Shown here piece by piece: positions 1-8,350 of a DNA stretch of 22,009 bases (its first letter is position 1; every line of letters begins with the position of its first letter). A program made the position numbers and the translations under genes. Origin of the DNA: Butyrivibrio sp. (GTDB lineage Bacteria > Bacillota > Clostridia > Lachnospirales > Lachnospiraceae). Under the pieces are notes generated by a model. It saw nothing but the letters and a program-made list of their open reading frames with translations, was not told the origin of the DNA and searched no databases. The stretch spans positions 1 through 22,009 of the forward strand of contig JAILEJ010000231.1 of NCBI GenBank assembly GCA_024688095.1. The letters run 5' to 3'.

Positions 1-504
1 TATGGAATACCATCAACAGGACTTAGATTCTTTACTGTATATGGACCAGCAGGACGTCCGGATATGGCCCTTTTCAAATTCACAAATAAGCTTGTAAAGG
101 GTGAAAAGATTCAGATATTTAATTATGGTAACTGTAAAAGAGATTTTACATATGTAGATGATATTGTAACAGGAGTTATTAATGTAATGCAGGTTGCGCC
201 GGATGAGATTCAGACAGGTGCAAGATATAAGGTTTATAACATTGGTAATAATAAGCCGGAAAATCTTCTTGATTTTGTAGATATTCTTCAGCAGGAGCTT
301 GTTAAAGAGCATATCCTTCCAGAGAACTTTAATTTTGAAGAGCACAAAGAACTCTTACCAATGCAGCCAGGGGATGTAGAAAAGACATATGCTGATGTTT
401 CAGAACTTGAAGCTGATTTTGGATTCAAACCATGCACAGATCTTAGGGATGGAATCAGCAGATTTGCTAAATGGTATTATGAATTCTATATCGCTAATAA
501 ATAA
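1..504 (+). CDS. UDP-glucuronate 4-epimerase-like protein, 3' part (5' end outside window)
   Basis: The frame is open from the first base and ends at TAA 502-504, so only the C-terminal 167 residues are visible. It is an extended short-chain dehydrogenase/reductase sugar epimerase. The segment LRFFTVYGPAGRPDMALFKF (codons 8-27), followed by a YG.. KRDFTYVDDIV stretch near residues 41-57, is typical of the UDP-glucuronate/UDP-galacturonate 4-epimerases (CapI-like). The NAD-binding Rossmann motif and the catalytic YxxxK lie upstream of the window. The expected reaction is cytoplasmic interconversion of UDP-GlcA and UDP-GalA, supplying an acidic sugar for a surface glycan, which fits all the downstream genes. 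The family and role are strongly supported; the exact substrate is by family only. The internal ATG at 64 is not the real start, because conserved sequence continues upstream of it. Confidence 0.9.
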   Translation, partial: YGIPSTGLRFFTVYGPAGRPDMALFKFTNKLVKGEKIQIFNYGNCKRDFTYVDDIVTGVINVMQVAPDEIQTGARYKVYNIGNNKPENLLDFVDILQQELVKEHILPENFNFEEHKELLPMQPGDVEKTYADVSELEADFGFKPCTDLRDGISRFAKWYYEFYIANK

Positions 505-529
505 AAGATACCTTTATAATTAGATAAGT

Positions 530-2230
530 ATGACTACTATATGGATGGGTCGTACTTCTTTGACCATGGGGGAGAAATTGGGAAATAGTATTTATGCATC
601 AAAGATAAATATGAAGATAATAAGCCGTGTGATTACATTTTTGTACATTGCAGGGCTTATTCCTATGCTTATAATAGCATATTATAATTATCCATCAGCA
701 GATGATTATTCGATGGCACTTGAGGTGCATCAGACTTATGTTAGTACAGGAAATTTTTTTGCTGCAATTGCAAAGGCTGTATATATGGGATGGTGGTATT
801 TTATGAACTGGACAGGATATTACTTTTCCAGTGCTCTAACATCTCTGGCACCAAGTGCATTTAATGAAAGGCTATATTTCCTGGGAACATTTATCGTCCT
901 TTTTGTTCTTACTATGGGAGTAAAAAGTTTTATAAATGTGATTTTACATAAAATGCTGGGAATTGATAAATATACTTCCAGGTCAATATCTATGCTTACA
1001 CTTTTTATAATTGTACAGTGTATGATGAGTGGGACTTCCAGAAATGAAGCATTTTATTGGTACAGCGGCGCGATAAATTATATGTTTATGTTTGGCGTAG
1101 CTCTTCTTTGGCTTTCTTTTCTAATTAAGATAGTAATTAGTGATTATTCAGGAAAAAGAAGCCGGGAAATGATAGATGTATCTGGTGCCGGAGTTTTGGG
1201 ATTCCTTCTTGGCGGAGCTAATTATATGACAGCGCTGAGCCTTTGTATAATTATGTTTTCTTTTTTTGTAATCTTTCTTGATATAAAAAAAGGTCTGTTA
1301 AAAAAGGCTTTTATGCTTCCGGACAGATATGGACTCGGATTAAAGAGAATATTTATTCCTGCGGCTCTTCAGTTTGCAGGATTTATGTGTTCAGTTCTTG
1401 CTCCTGGAAATTCAGTTAGATCGGAATCTCTTTCAACTGTAAATCCAATTAAAGCAATATTTATGTCATTCTTTTATGTATATGAATATATGCTGGGAAA
1501 TTGGATAAGATGGGATATTATTTTGCTTTTGGCAGTTATATTTATTTTCGTAAAAATGTCTGCAAAGAAAATAGCAGCAACGACAGATTTTGAGTTTTGC
1601 CATCCTGTTATTTTTACTGTTTTTTGTTTTGGGCTTAGTGCAGCAAATATTACGCCTCCAATTTTCGCGACAGGAAATATAGAAAGCGGAAGAATACTTA
1701 GTATTTTCTGGTCACAGTTTATTCTTCTTGTTGTAGCAGATATGATTTATATTTGTATCTGGTATGAGAAAAGAGGGAAATTATTATTTTGCGAAAATGA
1801 AAAAGAAAAGAAGCTTTATGAAGATGCTTCAAAAATCAAAAATACGACTGATAACTATTTAGTAAGTAAAGGAACAGCATACTTTCTTGGAATAATAGCT
1901 ATGTTCTGGATATTTGGATCAGTTTTAAGTGTTCATGTTGATTATAATTACTATACAGGAACATCAGCACTTGTTGATATTCTTAATGGAAATGCAGCTA
2001 CTTATGCTAGAGAAAATGCAAAAAGGCTGGAAATATTAAAGGATGACAGTATTAAAGATGTAAATCTGGATGAGTTTACTGTGCAACCACAGCTTTTATT
2101 TTTCTCAGATGTTACAACAGATACTTCAGACTGGGTAAATAAGGCAGTAGCTGAGTATTATAACAAAGACAGTGTTGTTCTAAAAAAGGCTGATTCTGAG
2201 GAAAATGAAGAACAGTCTGCCAATGAGTAA
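530..2230 (+). CDS. Multi-pass membrane protein, DUF6056-like, putative GT-C glycosyltransferase
   Basis: This is a 566-residue, very hydrophobic protein with about ten or more membrane segments and a charged C-terminal tail (residues 530-566 rich in D, E, K). A PSADDYSMA motif (D58, D59) follows the first membrane segment, where GT-C enzymes carry a catalytic acidic pair in the first extracytoplasmic loop. Further conserved-looking stretches are the W-rich region at 87-101 and EAFYWYSGAINYMF near 174-187. From memory this resembles DUF6056. A lipid-linked sugar donor is inferred. The start is uncertain: ATG 530 has no good Shine-Dalgarno sequence. ATG 566 and ATG 611 (giving MKIISRV) are in frame, and the latter would put the first membrane segment near the N terminus. 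The epimerase ends 25 bases upstream, consistent with one operon. Confidence 0.7.
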   Translation: MTTIWMGRTSLTMGEKLGNSIYASKINMKIISRVITFLYIAGLIPMLIIAYYNYPSADDYSMALEVHQTYVSTGNFFAAIAKAVYMGWWYFMNWTGYYFSSALTSLAPSAFNERLYFLGTFIVLFVLTMGVKSFINVILHKMLGIDKYTSRSISMLTLFIIVQCMMSGTSRNEAFYWYSGAINYMFMFGVALLWLSFLIKIVISDYSGKRSREMIDVSGAGVLGFLLGGANYMTALSLCIIMFSFFVIFLDIKKGLLKKAFMLPDRYGLGLKRIFIPAALQFAGFMCSVLAPGNSVRSESLSTVNPIKAIFMSFFYVYEYMLGNWIRWDIILLLAVIFIFVKMSAKKIAATTDFEFCHPVIFTVFCFGLSAANITPPIFATGNIESGRILSIFWSQFILLVVADMIYICIWYEKRGKLLFCENEKEKKLYEDASKIKNTTDNYLVSKGTAYFLGIIAMFWIFGSVLSVHVDYNYYTGTSALVDILNGNAATYARENAKRLEILKDDSIKDVNLDEFTVQPQLLFFSDVTTDTSDWVNKAVAEYYNKDSVVLKKADSEENEEQSANE

Positions 2231-2272
2231 AGATAATAAAAATCAAAAACAGGGAAGAACGGGTAAATTTAA

Positions 2273-3559
2273 ATGAATCAAAAAAAGTCAGGGATAACTT
2301 TTTTAGACAAATTTTTGTTTAATATAATAGAAAATAATCTTTTTGAAATAGTGATGTTTCTGGCACTTGTTGTTTCAGTGCTTATACGTGTGACTCTTGC
2401 ACCTGAGTGCGAGCTTTCACCGGATTATAACACTTACTATAAGGAATGGGTTAATACATATAGAGAAGTTGGTATATTAAAGGGTTTTTCCATGACTATT
2501 GGTGATTACTATGTACCGTTTAATATACTGTATGCAATTAGTTCACTTCTTCCTTTTGAAGCATGGGTGCCACTTTCAATAGCTTCCTGCCTTTGCGAAT
2601 ATGTTGGAGCATTTTTCTTATATAAGATACTTAAGCACCTGCTTTCCTTAAATAAGGCGGATAAGGAAAAAGCACGCAGAGTTTCGGCGGTTGTTTCAAT
2701 AGCTGTTTTATATATACCAACAGTTGTGTTTAATGGGGCTTTGTGGAAACAATGTGATTCCATGTATACCTGTTTTATACTGATATCTGTTTATTATCTT
2801 CTTAAAGACAGATATACAAAGTCCTTTGTATTTCTTGGAATTGCATTTGCCTTTAAATTACAGGCTATATTTGTCATACCGGCATTTTTGATCATTTATA
2901 TGGCAAAAAAGAGCTTTTCAATACTTCAGTTTGCATGGATACCAGTAATATTTTTACTTGTTGGTCTCCCTGCAGTACTGGCACATAGAGGACTTAGGGC
3001 AACCTACTTTATGTATTTTGCGCAGACACAGGAGACACAGTCAGAAGGTTATGGAATGGTTTCATATCTCCCAAATCTTTATAATTTTGGATATGATGAT
3101 TATGATGCTATCCTCAATGCTGGAGCGGTTTTGATGGTTGCATTTATCTTTATGATATCAGCTTATTTATTCTGTAAGGCAGATAAGGAGTATAGAGAAA
3201 ATCTAAAGAAGGTAGATATGGTAAAGGCTGAAGCGGGGCTTTTTACAGGAGAAAATATTTTTTACCTTGTAATATGGAGCGCCTGGACATGCTGTATGTT
3301 CCTTCCGGGAATGCATGAAAGATATGACTATATGGTCATATTTATGATAACGGGTTATGCTTTTGCCATCAGGAAAAAGCTCATTCCTGTGGCAATATGC
3401 ATAGATGTGATTTCGATTATTACATATGGACATATTTTATTTAAGGTTGAAACAATTCCTACCTATGTACTTGCTGTTCCATATCTTATAGCTTACGTTT
3501 TTATGTGTTATGATTTTTATGAAAGATTAAATAGTGCTGGCCAAAAGGATATGCAGTAA
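2273..3559 (+). CDS. Gpi18-like mannosyltransferase family membrane protein (GT-C)
   Basis: A 428-residue polytopic membrane protein. Its landmarks match the prokaryotic relatives of the GPI mannosyltransferase Gpi18 (COG5542-like). An acidic D51 with W59 sits in the first loop, GDYYVPF spans 77-83, LWKQCDSMY spans 157-165, AFKLQAIF spans 193-200 and GMHERYDYM spans 346-354. These enzymes are thought to transfer a sugar from a polyprenyl-phosphate donor on the outer face of the membrane; the sugar here is unknown. It starts 42 bases after the preceding stop, with only a weak, distant Shine-Dalgarno (GGGAAG about 18 bases upstream), so translation may depend on the upstream gene. It ends one base away from the stop of the convergent minus-strand gene. 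Family call good; substrate unknown. Confidence 0.78.
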   Translation: MNQKKSGITFLDKFLFNIIENNLFEIVMFLALVVSVLIRVTLAPECELSPDYNTYYKEWVNTYREVGILKGFSMTIGDYYVPFNILYAISSLLPFEAWVPLSIASCLCEYVGAFFLYKILKHLLSLNKADKEKARRVSAVVSIAVLYIPTVVFNGALWKQCDSMYTCFILISVYYLLKDRYTKSFVFLGIAFAFKLQAIFVIPAFLIIYMAKKSFSILQFAWIPVIFLLVGLPAVLAHRGLRATYFMYFAQTQETQSEGYGMVSYLPNLYNFGYDDYDAILNAGAVLMVAFIFMISAYLFCKADKEYRENLKKVDMVKAEAGLFTGENIFYLVIWSAWTCCMFLPGMHERYDYMVIFMITGYAFAIRKKLIPVAICIDVISIITYGHILFKVETIPTYVLAVPYLIAYVFMCYDFYERLNSAGQKDMQ

Positions 3560-3560
3560 T

Positions 3561-5252
3561 TTAATTTGGAACAACAACTGTATATTTTCCGAAATCAGTC
3601 ATTTCATAATCAGTTCCATCAAAGATATATTTTTCACCGGCGGCGATGATAAAAACATCGCCGCTGTAATTATTTACAGCAGCATCTTCTGGAAGTTCAA
3701 AAATAAAGTGGCCAAAAGAGGATGCTATTCTAAATTCAGCTTCAGGATCCTTGTAAACAACAGTATCGTAAAATTCAAACGGAGAGGTTTTGGTGTAATA
3801 TAGAGCGAGCATATAAGGTGCTGCTACATCTGTATATGATGAATAAACTGTACCTTCTGAGCCGTTATCTTTTATAAGCGTATCTGCATATGTGCAGGCT
3901 TCTCCATAACCTGGCATGAATATACTGCCACATGAATTGTTGTAGTCTGTAAAATAGCAGAAAAGGAAAAGCATGCATCCGGCTACGGACATAATTCCTG
4001 CAAGTGCAAATACTTTGAATGATGCTCTAAGTATACTTTCAAGTCCAACAGTGAAGGCATATACAAGAGGAAGATACATAAATACCATTCTGTTTATATC
4101 CTGATTTATAAGAAGATTTAATATAAGAGATGCTATTAACATAAAAAGCCATATAGAACCATGGTAATAATCTTCATTTTTTTTCAGGCTCTTAAAAAAG
4201 TTTTTAAACATAACACCTATTCCCAGAAATGTAATAGGGAAGGTGTATTCAAGTAGAGTCGCAAAGCCCGGATAATAGTTGCAGGTCATTTCTTTAGCAT
4301 CATTTCCAATTGTAAGGGATAGGAACAGACCTTTAATATTTTCAATAAGGCTCTGTAGTGGAGTGTCACTGCCAGATAAAAAAACACTTCCGATTCTGTT
4401 ACAGGTAAATTTATTAATAGTAACAAGCGCTGTTTTTATTTCTGGAAGGCCTATATAATTAACCATGTAAAAGTATCCAATTGGAATGGCTACTATAAGA
4501 AAAGAAATAAATGAAAACAGTAGCTGTTTTATTGATAAATTACCTTTATATAATGCATAGGTGCATGCAAAAAGTATCGTCAGCGGTATTACTATTGTTG
4601 AGGAACCATAGCTGTACAGGCAAAGTGAAAGGCCAGCAGCAGCCAGTATGTAAAATGAAGTCTTTTGACTTTTTGTTGCCTTTATAAAAAATAGTATGGC
4701 AAGCGAAACCCAAAATGGGACGGTGTTACTGTCAAGGCTCCATCTTGAAAGGATTACGTGCCAGGGACATATGGAAAGAAAAGCAGTTCCTGCTATAGCA
4801 ATTTCTTCTGTGTTATGAAGTTCTTTTAAAATCAGATAAAATATGATAAGTGTTATAACTCCAAGGAAAGCAGGAACAATTCTTAAAGAAAATACATTTG
4901 TTCCAAATATGCTACTTGAGAGCATTGTAAGATATATCATTATTGGACTTCCACCACCAGAACCCCAGGTTATTGGATAAACAGGATATGGATAAAGATT
5001 TCTGTCTACGCCATAGGTGAGAAGTGAAAAGGCTTCATAGCCAATTGAAGCTTCATCCTGCTGTAATCCATATGGAATAGCATCAAGGTATATAAGCCTT
5101 ATTATGGCTCCTGTTATTATGACAGGTATTATAATAAGAGGATTTATTTTTGACGTATTAACGGAATTTGCTTTATGATATGATATGTAAAATGTGTAAA
5201 CGATGATGGCAATATTAATTAATATAAATAAGATGTTTATTTTTTCAATCAT
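3561..5252 (-). CDS. GT39/GT83-type (PMT_2, ArnT-like) membrane glycosyltransferase
   Basis: A 563-residue protein with about 12 membrane segments followed by an extracytoplasmic C-terminal domain of about 120 residues. Residues 60-80 contain PYGLQQDEASIGYEAF, in which D66-E67 match the catalytic acidic pair that PMT/ArnT-type GT-C enzymes carry in their first outer loop. SRWSLDSN (near 169-176) is also a family landmark. It probably moves a sugar from a polyprenyl-phosphate donor to an acceptor outside the membrane. The start is well supported: the minus strand reads GGAGAGG, eight bases, ATG. It is the only minus-strand gene in the left half. It is convergent with the upstream gene (stops one base apart) and divergent from the downstream one (79-base gap), so it is probably transcribed on its own. 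Confidence 0.82.
   Translation of the reverse strand: MIEKINILFILINIAIIVYTFYISYHKANSVNTSKINPLIIIPVIITGAIIRLIYLDAIPYGLQQDEASIGYEAFSLLTYGVDRNLYPYPVYPITWGSGGGSPIMIYLTMLSSSIFGTNVFSLRIVPAFLGVITLIIFYLILKELHNTEEIAIAGTAFLSICPWHVILSRWSLDSNTVPFWVSLAILFFIKATKSQKTSFYILAAAGLSLCLYSYGSSTIVIPLTILFACTYALYKGNLSIKQLLFSFISFLIVAIPIGYFYMVNYIGLPEIKTALVTINKFTCNRIGSVFLSGSDTPLQSLIENIKGLFLSLTIGNDAKEMTCNYYPGFATLLEYTFPITFLGIGVMFKNFFKSLKKNEDYYHGSIWLFMLIASLILNLLINQDINRMVFMYLPLVYAFTVGLESILRASFKVFALAGIMSVAGCMLFLFCYFTDYNNSCGSIFMPGYGEACTYADTLIKDNGSEGTVYSSYTDVAAPYMLALYYTKTSPFEFYDTVVYKDPEAEFRIASSFGHFIFELPEDAAVNNYSGDVFIIAAGEKYIFDGTDYEMTDFGKYTVVVPN
3638..3666. other. GC-rich inverted repeat inside the 3' end of the minus-strand gene
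   Basis: Arms 3638-3648 and 3656-3666 pair over 11 positions with one G-U, around a 7-base A-rich loop. The core arms are CGGCGATG and CATCGCCG. It is strikingly GC-rich for this AT-rich DNA and lies 79 bases past the stop of the plus-strand GT-C gene. In the minus-strand gene it encodes part of the C-terminal domain (GDVFIIAAG). No T-tract follows on either strand, so it is not a standard intrinsic terminator. It could still stabilise or end the plus-strand message. The function is a guess. Confidence 0.45.
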
Positions 5253-5274
5253 TGAGATAGCCTCTCCACTATTT

Positions 5275-5304
5275 TTGATTTTTTTACAATAACATCATTT
5301 TAAT
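5275..5304 (+). promoter_or_regulatory. Candidate promoter for the 5332 gene
   Basis: TTGATT (5275-5280), an 18-base spacer and TTTAAT (5299-5304) lie 27 bases upstream of the ATG at 5332. Neither box is perfect. Because the plus-strand operon is interrupted by a minus-strand gene here, some new promoter is expected in this gap. Confidence 0.35.
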
Positions 5305-5314
5305 GAATAAACAA
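5286..5314 (-). promoter_or_regulatory. Candidate sigma-A promoter for the minus-strand GT39-type gene
   Basis: Read on the minus strand: TTGTTT (5314-5309), a 17-base spacer, then TATTGT (5291-5286). A TG one base before the -10 makes it an extended -10 type. The element lies 34 bases upstream of the ATG at 5252. It overlaps the plus-strand promoter candidate in the same 79-base gap. Confidence 0.45.
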
Positions 5315-5331
5315 CAAAAGGAAAAGTTCAA

Positions 5332-6879
5332 ATGAAAAATCCCATAGGAAGAATTTTCATAAATATATATTTTTACATATTTACATTTGCAATTTTTGTT
5401 ATATCAATAGTTAGTCTGCTTACAACAATTACGTTTGAAATGTATTCAGAGAATGATCTTCCTGAGATGAAGATAGATAATATTCCACTTCTTATTATTT
5501 CTATGATTGCATTGTTTGGTGTTTTATATTTTGTAAAAAGAAAAACCAAAATCTTAGAGCGTCCAGGGAAATCTTTTGTCATAGCGACAATAATGGAGGT
5601 AGCATTTATGATGCTGCTTATTTTGTCCATACATCCAAGAGCAGTTACGGACGGACTTTCCTTAGACCGGGTTATTAATGAGTTTTCTGCAGGGGATTAT
5701 TCATCTCTTACTGAAAAAGGAGGGTATTTATTTATATATCCATTTCAGCTTGGATATGTTGCATTTGGGCAGATAATGCATGCATTTACTGGAGAGAGTA
5801 ATTACTTTGCATATCAGATTTTAAATATTCTGATCATTGTTATGACAGTTTCTTCATTATATCTTATAAGCTATGAGTGTTTTGAAGATGTACAAATAGC
5901 TGCTTTGACAGCTCTGATGGGGCTGGGACTTACATTTTTATACGTATACAGTGCCTATATTTATACGGATGTATGTAGTCTTGGACCAGAGATAATGGCT
6001 CTTTATTTTCAAATTAAATTTATGAAATATGATAAATATCGTGATGAAATAATAGCAGTTCTTCTTATAGGCATATCGGTTCTTTTGAAAATGAATTCCA
6101 TTATTGCGGCAATAGCAATGATAATAATGATAGTCCTTAATATTTCCAGGAAAAACAAAAATTATAGATTGATACTTGCAGATGCTTTGATGATACTACT
6201 TATTATTCTTGCATGCACTATTCCTGCAAAAGTGGTAAATGCGTACTATGTATCAGTTTCCGGAATAGAAAAAATACCTACAGGAGTTCCAAGAACAGGT
6301 CATATTGCAATGGGACTTCAGGAAAGCGAAACAGAAAATGGATGGTATAATGCATATAATGTAAATGTTCTTATAGACAATGATTATGATTCTGAGGCAG
6401 CAGACACTGAAGCTAAGGAAAACATAAAGGAAAGAGTTTCATTATTTATTCATCATCCTTATTATGCTTTTAAATTTTTTGCGAGGAAATTTATAATGCA
6501 GTGGGCTGATCCGACCTGTGTTTCCATGAGAAATCTGGAACTTACATCAAGGCATGTTGAAAATCAGAGTGCGCTATCAGATTTTATGGTATATGGCACA
6601 GGTAAATCTATACTTGAGTGGATTATGAACGTTATGCATCTTTTAATGTATGGTGGAACTTTACTATATTGCATTTTTAGCATAAGAAAAAAAGATATTA
6701 ATTTTTATGTAGCCTTTTTGGCTCTGTTTGTATGTGGTGGAATGGCTTTCCATGAAATCTGGGAAGCATCAGGACGTTACACTATGAGATATTATGTAGT
6801 GCTTCTTCCTATGGCAGCTGCAGGGACAAAAGAATTTTTGGATATAACAGGTCAAATAGTTAACAAAAAAAGGACCTGA
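5332..6879 (+). CDS. GT39-like polytopic membrane protein, putative glycosyltransferase
   Basis: A 515-residue protein with about 11-12 membrane segments. After the third segment comes a loop with HPRAVTDGLSLDRV (101-114, D107 the likely catalytic acid) and GYLFIYPFQLGY (131-142). I associate this pattern with Gram-positive GT-C proteins annotated as family 39 glycosyltransferases. A long outer loop (about residues 305-380, containing TGHIAMGLQES) may bind acceptor. The start has AGGA nine bases before the ATG. The gap of 79 bases to the divergent gene and the predicted promoter suggest it opens a new transcription unit. The sugar and acceptor cannot be told from the sequence. It could also be annotated simply as a conserved membrane protein. 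Confidence 0.68.
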   Translation: MKNPIGRIFINIYFYIFTFAIFVISIVSLLTTITFEMYSENDLPEMKIDNIPLLIISMIALFGVLYFVKRKTKILERPGKSFVIATIMEVAFMMLLILSIHPRAVTDGLSLDRVINEFSAGDYSSLTEKGGYLFIYPFQLGYVAFGQIMHAFTGESNYFAYQILNILIIVMTVSSLYLISYECFEDVQIAALTALMGLGLTFLYVYSAYIYTDVCSLGPEIMALYFQIKFMKYDKYRDEIIAVLLIGISVLLKMNSIIAAIAMIIMIVLNISRKNKNYRLILADALMILLIILACTIPAKVVNAYYVSVSGIEKIPTGVPRTGHIAMGLQESETENGWYNAYNVNVLIDNDYDSEAADTEAKENIKERVSLFIHHPYYAFKFFARKFIMQWADPTCVSMRNLELTSRHVENQSALSDFMVYGTGKSILEWIMNVMHLLMYGGTLLYCIFSIRKKDINFYVAFLALFVCGGMAFHEIWEASGRYTMRYYVVLLPMAAAGTKEFLDITGQIVNKKRT

Positions 6880-6981
6880 AATACCATATAGATTATTGAT
6901 TTAATATGATATGGGCAGTTACTTATTTTTGTGATATATTGGATAAGGTGTTATTGAGTAAAGGTTTAAATTAGGAGACCT

Positions 6982-7401
6982 ATGAGCAAAGAAAAATATA
7001 GAGTTATAGAATTTAAAGAATATGGTGATGAAAGAGGAAATCTTGTTGTTGCAGAAGGCAGTGGAAGGGATATACCTTTTGAAATAAAAAGAGTTTTTTA
7101 CATGTATGGCTCTGATGATCAGGTTGTGCGTGGTCAACATGCAAACAGAGTAACTGAGTTCGTACTTATAAATGTTGCAGGAAGTAGTGAAGTACTTGTA
7201 GATGATGGAGAGAAAAAGGAAGTAATAAAGCTTGATAAGCCAAGAATGGGATTATACCTTTCTAATATGGTTTGGAAAGAAATGTACAATTTTTCCCCAG
7301 ATTCTGTTCTTATCGTTCTTGCCAGTGAACATTACCAGGAGAGCGAATACATTAGAGATTATGATGAATTTATAAAGGAAGTAAAAGCCACAAATGAGTA
7401 A
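6982..7401 (+). CDS. Sugar 3,4-ketoisomerase of the FdtA/QdtA (WxcM-like) cupin family
   Basis: A 139-residue single-domain cupin of the usual family length. Landmarks are GDERGNLVVAE (15-25), IPFEIKRVFYMYG (31-43), GQHANRVTEFVLINVAGS (51-68), LYLSNMVWKEMYNFSPDSVL (91-110) and YIRDYDEF (123-130). The family isomerises dTDP-4-keto-6-deoxyglucose to the 3-keto sugar before 3-amination, giving Fuc3N- or Qui3N-type sugars. The usual HxH pair is H53-A54-N55 here, so the second histidine is an asparagine. A good RBS (GGAGACCT then ATG) marks the start. The gene overlaps the next by 8 bases, and an aminotransferase follows, which supports the pathway. I cannot tell which C4 epimer is made. Confidence 0.85.
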   Translation: MSKEKYRVIEFKEYGDERGNLVVAEGSGRDIPFEIKRVFYMYGSDDQVVRGQHANRVTEFVLINVAGSSEVLVDDGEKKEVIKLDKPRMGLYLSNMVWKEMYNFSPDSVLIVLASEHYQESEYIRDYDEFIKEVKATNE

Positions 7402-8335
7402 AATATCAATTGTAGTACCTGTATATTATAATTCGGACACGCTTGAAATGCTGTACGATGATATGAAGGCCAAGATACTCGATAAGCTTGGAGATTATGA
7501 GATAGTTTTTGTTGATGATGGCTCAGGTGATAATTCATGGGAAATCATGAACAAAATTCGTGAAAGAGATGACAGAGTAGTATGTGCCAGACTTTCCAAA
7601 AATTATGGAGAACATGCAGCACTTCTTGCTGGCTTATCAATATGTACAGGTGACTGTGCTGTTACTAAACAGGCAGATCTTCAGGAGGATTCTAACCTTA
7701 TTCTTGAACTCTATGAAAGTTGGAAGAGAGGAAATAAGGTTGTTTTGGCTATACGTGAGTCCAGAGATGAGAATCCTGTCAAAAAGTTTTTTGCAGGAAT
7801 GTATTACTGGATTGTCAGAAAGACTATAAATAAAGATATGCCTCAGGGTGGATGTGACTGCTATCTTGTTGACAGGCAGGTTATAGATGTCCTTGAAAAA
7901 ATGGAAGAGAAAAATTCATCGCTTACCCTGCAGGTAATGTGGCTTGGATTCAGGTCAGAAAAAATATATTTCCACAGACTCGATAGGACTGTTGGTAAGT
8001 CAAGGTGGACATTTGCAAAGAAATTTAAACTTGTTGTGGATTCTATGATGAGTTTTACATATCTTCCGGTAAGATTTATGTCTACATGTGGAATACTTTT
8101 CTTTATTGCTTCTATTATAGGAACGATTCTTACAATTAAAGAAAAGATTACAGTTGGTACACCTATACTTGGATATGCATCACTTATGTGTGTTGTTCTC
8201 TTTTCTTCAGGACTTATTCTTCTTACGCTTGGAATTCTTGGAGAGTATATATGGAGAGTTCTTGAAGAGTCCAGGAAGCGTCCGCCATTTATTATTGATG
8301 TTGTTCTTGGAGCAGATAAAGAGGATAAGAAGTAA
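7394..8335 (+). CDS. Polyprenyl-phosphate glycosyltransferase, GT2 (GtrB/DPM1-like)
   Basis: A 313-residue protein with an N-terminal GT-A domain (about 1-215) and two C-terminal membrane segments (about 226-248 and 258-285), the architecture of GtrB/ArnC-type enzymes that put a sugar on undecaprenyl phosphate at the cytoplasmic face. IVVPVYYNS (6-14), FVDDGSGDNSW (39-49) and the amphipathic GKSRW..AKKFKL region (201-213) are typical. D155 in GGCDCYLVDR probably corresponds to the catalytic aspartate. The usual DADLQD metal site reads Q93-A-D95-L-Q-E98, so its first aspartate is a glutamine. It starts in an ATGAGTAA overlap with the ketoisomerase stop, implying translational coupling. It probably makes an Und-P-sugar for the nearby GT-C enzymes, perhaps using the amino-deoxysugar of this cassette (inference). 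Confidence 0.85.
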   Translation: MSKISIVVPVYYNSDTLEMLYDDMKAKILDKLGDYEIVFVDDGSGDNSWEIMNKIRERDDRVVCARLSKNYGEHAALLAGLSICTGDCAVTKQADLQEDSNLILELYESWKRGNKVVLAIRESRDENPVKKFFAGMYYWIVRKTINKDMPQGGCDCYLVDRQVIDVLEKMEEKNSSLTLQVMWLGFRSEKIYFHRLDRTVGKSRWTFAKKFKLVVDSMMSFTYLPVRFMSTCGILFFIASIIGTILTIKEKITVGTPILGYASLMCVVLFSSGLILLTLGILGEYIWRVLEESRKRPPFIIDVVLGADKEDKK

Positions 8336-8350
8336 AATAAGGTATAAAAA

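Noticed and set aside
3534..3803. Plus-strand open frame across the convergent stops
   Set aside because: It is the opposite strand of the GT39-type gene, with no ribosome binding site and no protein-like features.
6885..6915. CCATAT/ATATGG inverted repeat after the gene at 5332
   Set aside because: Six base pairs around a 19-base loop with no T-tract; too weak to call a terminator.
6880..6981. Promoter in the 102-base gap before the ketoisomerase gene
   Set aside because: TATATT at 6935-6940 could be a -10, but no acceptable -35 lies 16-18 bases upstream; left uncalled.
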